This document shows, in pieces, positions 25,148 to 32,548 of a stretch of 64,000 nt of DNA. The number at the start of each line of letters is the position of its first letter. Within the stretch, counting starts at the first letter, position 1. Made by a program: the position numbers and the translations under genes. Source of the stretch: Noviherbaspirillum pedocola (GTDB taxonomy: Bacteria > Pseudomonadota > Gammaproteobacteria > Burkholderiales > Burkholderiaceae_D). The notes beneath the pieces are model-generated. The model made no database searches and was not told the DNA's origin. It saw only the letters and a program-made list of their open reading frames with translations. The stretch is from contig NZ_JAEPBG010000006.1 of NCBI RefSeq assembly GCF_016632335.1, forward strand, positions 248,001-312,000, written 5' to 3'.

Positions 25148-25389
25148 GCGCGCGCGCTGACCCTGCGGGGTTGCACGTTGCCACCCTTTACGGCGGCAAG
25201 GCACTGCTCGCACCACTCGCTCGGGTCCGATTGCACCATCCGGGCATGCATGAGCGTTGGGTGATATTGGGTGACCTTATGATCTTCGCACACGACAGCC
25301 CACTCCCCTTGCGTGCTGTCCAACCCGGCCTGCTCGCTGTGGTACAGCGTAATGACCGTGCCGGTTCGACGGTTCCCGCGGCGCATCAT
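25144..25389 (-). CDS. Small conserved protein of unknown function
   Basis: About 81 residues if it starts at the MM pair (25389), which follows AGGG; the frame is open to 25443. The core RTGTVITLYHSEQAGLD ... WAVVCEDH ... EWCEQCL recalls a widespread small family with a histidine and paired cysteines near the C-terminus that may bind zinc. It overlaps the NarL-type regulator by four bases and is probably its operon partner. Confidence 0.5.
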   Translation of the reverse strand: MMRRGNRRTGTVITLYHSEQAGLDSTQGEWAVVCEDHKVTQYHPTLMHARMVQSDPSEWCEQCLAAVKGGNVQPRRVSARA

Positions 25390-25985
25390 GCACCCTGGAA
25401 TACCTGCGTGGTTGTAGATGGCTGGGGTAAGGTGGCGTGGCATGGCGATAAGGCTTGTCTATTAAGGTTATGAGGCCGCATGGAGCCGGGATGCCCTGCT
25501 ACTGAACAGGGCAAAGGTTACTTTCGGATAGGGAACCGGAGCCCGTGAAACCAACGTGAATTCCGCCGGAATTCATGTTTTCCATGATGCCATCATATTA
25601 GCGATTTCGTCGCCATAATTCCGTATATTCGCCTTTCCTTATCTCCATAGTTACCAAACTCCAACATCCTCCTATGCACGCACGAACATACGCCCACGGC
25701 CATGTGCGTGAAAAGTTGGTGCCCGCATCGGCCCCAGCGTGAACGTCGGCGCATTTGAGATAGATGCCGCGCAGAAATAAAAAAGTTACTCCAAGGCGAA
25801 TTATTATGCAGAACTTGCGACAAAATCGACAAAATGGCTAATTTTGATGCTGTTGAGCCGAAATTCGTTGTAGATTCACTTAGCTAAAAATTTTCGCGTT
25901 ATTGGAAAAACTGTAGAGACGCTTGGAACCATGCGTCCTGAATAACGAAATAGAAACACCTCATCGCCTTCACGCTTGGACTGCC
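25390..25985. other. Long intergenic region, no gene seen
   Basis: About 600 bp of lower-GC DNA. It contains a stable stem (TGCCCTG/CAGGGCA, 25492-25512) without a T run and a small palindrome (TGAATTCCGCCGGAATTCA, 25557-25575). The stretch 25600-25920 is AT-rich and probably holds the promoter of the methyltransferase gene. I looked for known riboswitch cores and did not find one. Confidence 0.4.
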
Positions 25986-26834
25986 ATGCTCCGACTCGAC
26001 AAGATCATCTGGAACGAATACAAGACCAAGAGCTATCCGCCCCGTATCAATGAGCCTTCAGAGGCGATGGACGATCCGGAGCAGATCCGCTCTTATGTTG
26101 CAGCTTACGAGTGGGGCGGTCCGAGCTCGGCGCTGCAGCTGCATCACCTGCGCAACCTGTCTCGCATGATCAAGCCGGGCGACACCATCCTCGATCTTGC
26201 GTGCGGCCCCGGCCCGCTGCTTCTCGAGCTTGCCGTTCTCTATCCCGAATGCCATTTCATCGGCGCGGACCTGTCGCCCAACATGCTTCAGCATCTCGAA
26301 GAGGAAGCCCGCGCGCGCGGCTTGAGCAACGTTTCGATCCTGTGCGAAGACATCCGAACGCTGCCGAGCTTGTCTGAAACCAAGGTCGATCTGATCATCA
26401 CGACCTCCGCCCTGCATCATGTGCCAACGGAAGACGGCTTGCGCCAGGTATTTCACCGCATGGCGACCCTGCTGCGCGAAGGCGGCGGCTTCTATATCTT
26501 CGATTTCGGTCTGCTGAAGTCGCCAAAGACCCGCGAGATCCTGGTCAATGAAGTCGCACGTCTCGCGCAGCCGATCACGGTGCAGGACTACGACGTCTCA
26601 TTGCAGGCCGCCTACCCGATTCCCACAGTGGTGTCGCTTGCAGAGCAGGAGCTACCCAAGCCTTTTACGACTGAAGTCTGCTCGATTGCGGATATTTTTT
26701 ACTTCATCCGTACCGGCGTTCGCAGCGAACCATCGGCGCGCGCGCTTGCATACATCGACAAGCGCTGGAAGGACCTATCGCTCACCCTGAAGGGCGAGCA
26801 CATCATGCTGCGTACGCTGCGCAAGACCATCTGA
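25986..26834 (+). CDS. Class I SAM-dependent methyltransferase
   Basis: A 282-residue protein from the ATG at 25986; a TTG at 25923 would add 21 residues and cannot be excluded. The Rossmann-type SAM site is clear: motif I ILDLACGPGPLLLELA, an acidic strand end HFIGADLSPNML, and motif IV VDLIITTSALHHVP. The C-terminal third is unlike small-molecule methyltransferases of known pathways, so the substrate is unknown. The gene stands alone and meets the minus-strand gene 26838 tail to tail with three bases between. Confidence 0.82.
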   Translation: MLRLDKIIWNEYKTKSYPPRINEPSEAMDDPEQIRSYVAAYEWGGPSSALQLHHLRNLSRMIKPGDTILDLACGPGPLLLELAVLYPECHFIGADLSPNMLQHLEEEARARGLSNVSILCEDIRTLPSLSETKVDLIITTSALHHVPTEDGLRQVFHRMATLLREGGGFYIFDFGLLKSPKTREILVNEVARLAQPITVQDYDVSLQAAYPIPTVVSLAEQELPKPFTTEVCSIADIFYFIRTGVRSEPSARALAYIDKRWKDLSLTLKGEHIMLRTLRKTI

Positions 26835-26837
26835 ACG

Positions 26838-27239
26838 CTAACCGCCGCGCGCCAGGCGCCGCGCCCGTGCAGCGGACATCTTCGGCGGATTCGGTAATGG
26901 CAGCAGGTCGTTCTGGCGCAGCCGGCAGTTTTCGCAATCGCACTCCACTCGGGTGCGGCTATCCACCACCGCAACCCGCTCGCCCTGCGGGATGTACCGA
27001 ATTTCAATTTCGGTCACGCACCCTGCCTCGCGAAAGACCTGCGCGCGCCAGTGCGCGTGGCCCGAACAGAAGTGTGCGGCAGATTTTGCGACCCCTTCGG
27101 AGGTCGTCCAGCGCAATACGAAATAGGGCACGCACTTGAGCGGCCAGTGATTGCGCAGCAGCCGCGCATGCGGATCCGGATGGCACAGCGCATTGAAGTC
27201 ACGCACCTCTCTCTCGGTCCATTCGTACACAAGATTCAT
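26838..27239 (-). CDS. Unknown protein with cysteine pair
   Basis: A 133-residue protein starting MNLVYEWTEREVRDFN at 27239, with GGAGCGGAGG directly before it. It contains HFCSGHAHWRAQVF and a CDCENC motif about 30 residues from the C-terminus that could bind a metal, then a proline-rich and basic tail (ARARRLARGG). No family recognised. Confidence 0.5.
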   Translation of the reverse strand: MNLVYEWTEREVRDFNALCHPDPHARLLRNHWPLKCVPYFVLRWTTSEGVAKSAAHFCSGHAHWRAQVFREAGCVTEIEIRYIPQGERVAVVDSRTRVECDCENCRLRQNDLLPLPNPPKMSAARARRLARGG

Positions 27240-27427
27240 CCTCCGCTCCATACAAATTCGATGAGGCCATCCTACGTCTCGCAACGGTCAGAGCACGCCA
27301 TGGCGTGCAGGCAGCACGCTTAAGATCCTCCATCATCAAATCTTTCTCGTTTTATTACCTGGCAAGACTTCAGGCGATACGATTTGTTGACGATAATGCT
27401 TTCGGAATCCTGAACGGAAGGTCGACG

Positions 27428-27955
27428 ATGGCATCGCGGCAGGCGCATGTGGCAACCGGATGGGCGGCAGGCGTGATCGCGGCCGCGCTCGTTGCGCATG
27501 CCGGCATGGTCGGCCCCTTCCATGTCTGGTGCGTGTGCGCTTTTATCGCCGGTATCTCGGGCGGTACCGCGCCGGACTGGCTTGAGGTCGCCTGGTGGTC
27601 GCGCCGGCGCAGGCTGTGGATCAAGCACCGCACCCTGACCCATTGGGGCGTCGCGTGGATTGCCTTGGTCATGGGGTCCTATTGGGCAATGCCGTGCTAC
27701 CCATACGCTGCGGTTCCTTTCGGCTTTGCCGTCGGTGGCCTGATGCATTTGGTCTGCGACACGCCGAACCCTTACGGCGTACCCTGGCTGCTGCACCGTG
27801 TTTCCCTGAACTGGTGGAAGAGCGGACGTTGCGACCTGTTCGTGGTCACGTTCGCATGGGCCGCGGCCGTGGCAGCGGCCGATATGGTCTGGTTTCGCAG
27901 TGTTCATGTTCGCGCTGCGATTGTGCTAATGCAGTCGTGGCACCCATTCGCATGA
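27428..27955 (+). CDS. YdjM-like inner-membrane metal-dependent hydrolase
   Basis: A 175-residue membrane protein with GGAAGG before the ATG. Its features match the LexA-regulated YdjM family (DUF457): an N-terminal histidine in RQAHVATGWAAG, Asp in GTAPDWLEV, His motif KHRTLTHWG and HLVCDTPNPYG, all placed next to membrane helices. Members are putative zinc hydrolases of unknown substrate. The downstream gene at 27997 follows after 41 bp. Confidence 0.82.
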   Translation: MASRQAHVATGWAAGVIAAALVAHAGMVGPFHVWCVCAFIAGISGGTAPDWLEVAWWSRRRRLWIKHRTLTHWGVAWIALVMGSYWAMPCYPYAAVPFGFAVGGLMHLVCDTPNPYGVPWLLHRVSLNWWKSGRCDLFVVTFAWAAAVAAADMVWFRSVHVRAAIVLMQSWHPFA

Positions 27956-27996
27956 GACGGCTGCGCGTTCACCTCATCAACCAAGAGAATTCGCTC

Positions 27997-28926
27997 ATGG
28001 GCCGACATCGATCCCATCTGCGCCATCCGGCGCTCGCCTCGGAAGGATACGTCCTTGCAGAAGGCCTACTGCACACGCTGCGGCTGCGGGCCGAGCACCT
28101 TGACCTGGAAGACCACGACAAGCGCCTGATGAACATTCTTGCGCACGCGCTCAAGGGCTTTCGCCGGGAATACGACGACGCGGTGCCCGACCCCCGACAC
28201 CAACGCGCCTGGGATGAATACTGGCGCGCTACGGGCGATCGCATTGCGGCGTTCTTCAGCTTCCTTGACGTGCCGTACGCGGAAAAGGGCGAGGCCTCTC
28301 ATCTTGGAGCGAAATTCGAGGAGCACATCAGGAAGTGGTACATACCGCCTGGCCTGCCGCGCGAGCAATTCCGTTGGCCAAGCTACTACCCGACGCCGGA
28401 CGAAAAGCATGTTCTTGCGATGGCCGAAGCCGAGGGCAAGTTGCGCCGGCCGAACTACGCGGAAGACCCTTCCGAAAGAAATACCGGGCGCGGATTTCAT
28501 CCATCGCATCTGATGTGCGAACCCCAATCAACAATGGCTCCCTTCGACGAATCGTGGCTAAGGGAACCTGAAATGCGCCTACCGGGTGTGCCCTACGTCG
28601 TCAAAGTCAAACGTGGTCCGCACCTGTCATACCGCAGCGCGTTCTTTGCGGCAAAGCGGTTCGCGGAAGAACTGGAGCAGATTGCCGGCAGCCATGAATG
28701 CGTCGTCGCAGTTCTGCGCAAGATCGAGCGTATGGGGCTCCTACGCCGGCGTGGTGCCTGGAACCCAGCAACGCCAGAGTTTGTCCAGACGTTTTACGCA
28801 CAGACCGACTCCGCGGCGAAGGCGGCGATATTAGGAATTGGGAAGGAGGCCACCGGCACGAAGTTTGAGTTGGCGCTTCCGAAAGCTCATCTCGGCTGCA
28901 GGCCGGTGTTCCAGTTGCCTGCCTAG
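27997..28926 (+). CDS. Unknown 309-residue protein
   Basis: Starts MGRHRSHLRHPALASEG. The N-terminal half is helical and charged with several tryptophans (AWDEYWRATGDRIAAFF, FRWPSYYPTPDE); the C-terminal half has strand-rich segments (VPYVVKVKRGPHLSYRS, KFELALPKAHLG). No catalytic motif was recognised. It is probably in an operon with the YdjM-like gene and overlaps the minus-strand gene 28923 by four bases at the 3' end. Confidence 0.5.
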   Translation: MGRHRSHLRHPALASEGYVLAEGLLHTLRLRAEHLDLEDHDKRLMNILAHALKGFRREYDDAVPDPRHQRAWDEYWRATGDRIAAFFSFLDVPYAEKGEASHLGAKFEEHIRKWYIPPGLPREQFRWPSYYPTPDEKHVLAMAEAEGKLRRPNYAEDPSERNTGRGFHPSHLMCEPQSTMAPFDESWLREPEMRLPGVPYVVKVKRGPHLSYRSAFFAAKRFAEELEQIAGSHECVVAVLRKIERMGLLRRRGAWNPATPEFVQTFYAQTDSAAKAAILGIGKEATGTKFELALPKAHLGCRPVFQLPA

Positions 28927-29330
28927 CGCAGATAGATCAGCGTATCGCCGTCGACGATCGCAGTCACGCCACCCTTGAGCTGCAGCTGGCACATCACCGG
29001 AGCGTCCTCGCCGGCGGGCGGCTCAACCATTACGGCCCTGCACATGGGAACCATGCGGTATTCGAGCATTTCGCCCCTCTCATGCACCAGCACCATGGGG
29101 GTACGCCCGGCTCCGCTAAAGTCGCCGGTGCATTGCGGCGTATCGGCAAAGCATACTGCCGTCGTGACATTGACGAACTTGAGCAGAGGTGGCGCGGCCG
29201 GGTGGAGGGACGTGATGGCGCCGAGTTCTTCGCCCCGCGCGCGGGCTAGGCGATAACGCCTGCGCTCGCATACGTTGGTTCGACGACTGACCGGCTTCGA
29301 TGTGGCGACTGCGGGGGATGAAAGGGGCAT
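28923..29330 (-). CDS. Unknown protein, 135 residues
   Basis: A basic N-terminal region (SRRTNVCERRRYRLARAR) is followed by a strand-rich domain (LLKFVNVTTAVCFADTPQC, MVLVHERGEMLEYRMVPM, VTAIVDGDTLIYLR) with three cysteines. The C-terminal half looks like a small beta-barrel. Not recognised. It overlaps its convergent neighbour by four bases. Confidence 0.45.
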   Translation of the reverse strand: MPLSSPAVATSKPVSRRTNVCERRRYRLARARGEELGAITSLHPAAPPLLKFVNVTTAVCFADTPQCTGDFSGAGRTPMVLVHERGEMLEYRMVPMCRAVMVEPPAGEDAPVMCQLQLKGGVTAIVDGDTLIYLR

Positions 29331-29449
29331 GGGATTCTCCTTTCACTATCCTCACAGAAATCTTGTCTCCAATCAATATCCTTTTCAAAGCTTGTGCGCT
29401 GCGGCGACGCGCGGCGCGAATTGGCGCCTGTGCGGCACGGACCGCGTTA

Positions 29450-30103
29450 TCACAGCGCTTCCCAGCCTTGGTTCGTCAACTTCATGCGCATCGGAACAGC
29501 CAACGTCCCGCTACCGTCGAGCACTTTTTTGATTGGAGGATAGGCGGCCTGAATGTCTGGCCGCTTGCTCCACTCGGCAATATCGTTCAGACGATAAGTA
29601 TAGAAGACCGAGGTCTCTTCATAGCTGCCCAGCTTCATCGGCTGGTCCCACTTCTGCACCTTATCGAGCGTGACCTTGGCAAAACAGAGCGCAGAAGCTT
29701 TCACGCGCACCATCGAGCCCTGGTTGTTCATCGATCTGATTTCCTGCTCTCTGGTGAACGGTTTCGCGGCATCGGTCAATGAGTATCGCCGCACGTGCGC
29801 CTTGAGCGGTTTTGCTGACATTGAAGGTTGGTCCACCAAAGCATCAGTCGATTGGGTCAGGCCGGCCTGCTCGAGCGCGGCCATCTGGACCGCCTTCCCC
29901 TGATGGGTGCTAGCAGCTACGCGCTGGTCGAAGTCTGTGATATCGACCGGCCACTCCATCGCCGGAGCGCAAACATCCGGGGATTTCGCCAACTGCTGCG
30001 AGACCACCGCACTAAAGTTCGCATCGTTCGCGTCTGTCTTGTTACCACAAGCGCAAAGCAACATCGCGCTGACTGCCGTCACATACATGCCGCTGACTCG
30101 CAT
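29450..30103 (-). CDS. Predicted lipoprotein, unknown
   Basis: A 217-residue protein from the ATG at 30103, which follows GAGGAGA. The signal sequence MRVSGMYVTAVSAMLLCACG carries a lipobox (LCAC), so it should be lipid-anchored. The mature part has two cysteines far apart and a C-terminal strand region (GTLAVPMRMKLTNQGW). No known domain. Confidence 0.6.
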   Translation of the reverse strand: MRVSGMYVTAVSAMLLCACGNKTDANDANFSAVVSQQLAKSPDVCAPAMEWPVDITDFDQRVAASTHQGKAVQMAALEQAGLTQSTDALVDQPSMSAKPLKAHVRRYSLTDAAKPFTREQEIRSMNNQGSMVRVKASALCFAKVTLDKVQKWDQPMKLGSYEETSVFYTYRLNDIAEWSKRPDIQAAYPPIKKVLDGSGTLAVPMRMKLTNQGWEAL

Positions 30104-30318
30104 CACGTCTCCTCGTGTATCGATGAAGCAATGAGTCACGAGTGTACGTTCAGAAATTCGGCAACTTGATTTAACGGCGAAAGAAACCGCTAAAAAGCGA
30201 CAAACATTGATTTTGCGCTAGTCGCCCGTGCGGCAATTCATAATAAAAAATTGCTGCAAGGCGTAATTCGGGGCATTCACACAACACACGGCGACGGGAG
30301 GGTAATGAGGCAGTCGGA

Positions 30319-30582
30319 CTATTGAGACGCGAGGGATTCGGCGATGGCCTGCAATTCGCGGTCATCTGCCAGCATCGCCCGAACGATTGCGACCTTGCGC
30401 AGGCGTTCGTCCGCTGAGAGCGCCGGGTACGGACCGCGAGCTTTCAAAAGCGCGATGAACGTGTCGTAGCAGCTTTGCAGGTAGTCGAAGGTATCCCAAC
30501 GGCCCTGCCGCGCCGCCTCTAGCATCTGGTGCATCGTCGACGCGAGGTCCTCATATTGCGCGAGAAGCGATGGCTGGCTCAT
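30319..30582 (-). CDS. FliT-like small helical protein
   Basis: An 87-residue all-helical protein whose pattern (AQYEDLASTMHQMLEAARQG-WD-...-LLKARG, then RKVAIVRAMLADDRELQAIA) fits FliT-type flagellar chaperones, which bind FliD and FlhDC. FliT genes are usually next to fliD; here no flagellar gene is near, so it may be an orphan copy or an unrelated helical bundle. Confidence 0.45.
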   Translation of the reverse strand: MSQPSLLAQYEDLASTMHQMLEAARQGRWDTFDYLQSCYDTFIALLKARGPYPALSADERLRKVAIVRAMLADDRELQAIAESLASQ

Positions 30583-30740
30583 GGCGGTCTCCGATCGGTA
30601 GTACTCTCGTTATCGGCGGGATACCGCGGGATTTTAGAGTGGGTGCGCATGTTCGACTTTTGTCAAAGGCGGTGTGACCCATTTGCCTAGAGTGATGCGT
30701 CTGTACGCTATCCATGCTCCCGACATCGGAGGATCTCGAC

Positions 30741-31328
30741 ATGCTTGATCGATCACCGTTTTATGCGAACTGGCCGCCCAAGCAATGGCAACAGCAATTC
30801 GCCCCATTTGAACGTTTTCCTGCACCTGACTTGCGCGTAGCCGACTTTTCGGAGCCGGCGCCGAACGGAGTCGACCCGAAATGGGAAGGATGGGTCTACG
30901 TCAAGGCAAATATCTGGCGCGACGAATGCAAGGTCGGCTATACGGACGGACCCATTGCAGGAAGACTCTCCGAGACGGGTGCCCCGGACCTGATCCTTCA
31001 TGCCGCCTTCGCAGTGCCGTGGAGCGGCAATAACTGGGCTCATTGGGCCGAGCAACACTGCTTCGATCGTCTCGGCCGGCATAACATGAAGCCGCACCTG
31101 CCGACTGGTGAGACCAGTGAGCTGTTTCCATGGTCGGCCGAGTACACTACCGAGCTCGTCGCCAGAGCGATGCAGGAATTCTACGACCATCTATGGGCGC
31201 TCTGTGATTTTCGAGTCGACGTCAACGCGATGCGATACGAGCCGATCCTCCGGCCAGCGGCGATTAAAAACGCAGGCGTCATGAACGCTCCCTATTTCGC
31301 AAGACGGTTTAACCCTTTCGGTTACTAA
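30741..31328 (+). CDS. T5orf172/GIY-YIG-like domain protein
   Basis: A 195-residue protein; the start at 30741 is chosen over an upstream ATG because GGAGG lies eight bases before it. The central part WVYVKANIWRDECKVGYT ... ARP-spaced RLSETGAPDLILHAAF, then EQHCFDRLGRHN and SELFPW, follows the T5orf172/MUG113 pattern, a GIY-YIG-related nuclease superfamily. The first tyrosine and GYT correspond to the GIY-YIG strands; the Glu in AEQHCF would be the metal ligand. Enzyme activity is inference. Confidence 0.5.
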   Translation: MLDRSPFYANWPPKQWQQQFAPFERFPAPDLRVADFSEPAPNGVDPKWEGWVYVKANIWRDECKVGYTDGPIAGRLSETGAPDLILHAAFAVPWSGNNWAHWAEQHCFDRLGRHNMKPHLPTGETSELFPWSAEYTTELVARAMQEFYDHLWALCDFRVDVNAMRYEPILRPAAIKNAGVMNAPYFARRFNPFGY

Positions 31329-31368
31329 AATCGGCTATACGCTGCGGGCGTCCAGTAAGACTGCGTGT

Positions 31369-32547
31369 TCATACTTGCAGGTTCATCGCCCATACCAGGG
31401 CGGCAAGATGCGCGGCGTTGACCTGCTCTGCTTCCATGAACAGCCTGTCGGCAAGCCGGCGGCTGTTCCCGCTGTCGTCTTCGCAGCTCTCGGCAAGCGC
31501 GAGGAACGGGCCATAGACGCCGCGGCGGTCAGTCAGCGCATGGGCCAGCGGCTCGGCAAGCGGCACCTTTTCCAGTACCTTTTGCATCGGCATGCCAAGC
31601 ATTTGGTCGAGCAGCGAAAACATTCCCGCGACGAACAGGTTTTCGGATTCGTACTTTGGCACCAGGCCCTGACCGAGAAGCTCGACAAGACGGCCGCGTA
31701 TGACCGCTGTCTGCATCAGCGCCGCGGAATAGGTGCTCGAAGAAGAGGATGCGAGCAGCACGGACAGCCAACGGTAAAGCGCCCGGTAGCCAAGCATCGT
31801 GACCGCATGGCGCAGCGAGGTGATTTCCGCGCCCGGGCTCACGCCGGCCGAGTTGATGTAGCGGAAAAGCTTGAACGACACTGCCGGCTCGCGCTTCAAC
31901 GCCGCCTCGATGTCGCGCACATCCGCGTTCCTGTTCACCAGGTTGATGATCTGCAGGATGTTGGATTGCGTCGAGTTCAGGCCACCAGCATGAGGTGGCA
32001 CCGGCGCTCGCACCAGGCGGCCGGCATAGACGTCGATGCCGGCCGCAGCGCAGGACTCGTACTGCGCCCAGCTGGCGATGTTGCGCAGCGCGACGCGGGA
32101 GTCACGGCTGCGCAGACCGGCGACGTCAGAGAGCTGCGCACGAAGGTAGGTAGCCGAACCATCGAGTTCAAAGAAGGTTGCGTGTGCGGCCAGTGCCAGC
32201 TCAGCCGGAACCCCGCGCACGCCAATTCCGAAGCCTCGCCGCCTGAGCGCAGTGCAGGTGTCGGCATCCAGGCTATCCTCGGCGTCGAGGTTGAATGTGA
32301 CCGATGGCGCCCAAAGCGTTTGCGGCACTGCGCTGCGCAGCACCTCGGGCGTCGCCGGCACAACCAAATGCCCACGCAGCAGTGTCCATCCCTGTGCGGC
32401 GTCATTCAGTTCCGACGCCAGCAGTAGGAGCAGGCGCTCGCAATCATGGCCTGTCGAAGCGATGGCTTGCCAGTTCAGGCTATAGGCGAGCACCTTCCTT
32501 GCGGGGTCAAGCAGCGGTTCTCGCGTGAGGAACAGGGGCGCCTGCAT
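31369..32547 (-). CDS. HDOD-domain protein with degenerate EAL-like N-terminus (YuxH-like)
   Basis: A 392-residue signalling protein. The N-terminal ~180 residues follow an EAL-like fold (MQAPLFLTREPLLDPARKVL ... LRRRGFGIGVRG) without the EAL catalytic motif. The C-terminal half is an HDOD domain (ILQIINLVNRNADVRDIEAA ... ISLRHAV-like MLGYRALYRWLSVLLAS). This architecture matches cyclic-di-GMP-related CdgR/YuxH-type regulators with no enzymatic activity. Its ATG lies one base after the stop of the hybrid kinase gene, so it is its operon partner. Confidence 0.85.
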   Translation of the reverse strand: MQAPLFLTREPLLDPARKVLAYSLNWQAIASTGHDCERLLLLLASELNDAAQGWTLLRGHLVVPATPEVLRSAVPQTLWAPSVTFNLDAEDSLDADTCTALRRRGFGIGVRGVPAELALAAHATFFELDGSATYLRAQLSDVAGLRSRDSRVALRNIASWAQYESCAAAGIDVYAGRLVRAPVPPHAGGLNSTQSNILQIINLVNRNADVRDIEAALKREPAVSFKLFRYINSAGVSPGAEITSLRHAVTMLGYRALYRWLSVLLASSSSSTYSAALMQTAVIRGRLVELLGQGLVPKYESENLFVAGMFSLLDQMLGMPMQKVLEKVPLAEPLAHALTDRRGVYGPFLALAESCEDDSGNSRRLADRLFMEAEQVNAAHLAALVWAMNLQV

Positions 32548-32548
32548 G

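Noticed and set aside
25492-25560. Candidate cyclic-di-GMP or other riboswitch suggested by the motif ACAGGGCAAA and neighbouring stems
   Set aside because: The rest of the conserved core is missing and no regulated gene follows closely on the same strand.
25593-25832. Small minus-strand open frame of 79 codons in the long intergenic region
   Set aside because: No ribosome site, odd composition and it lies in AT-rich promoter-like DNA.
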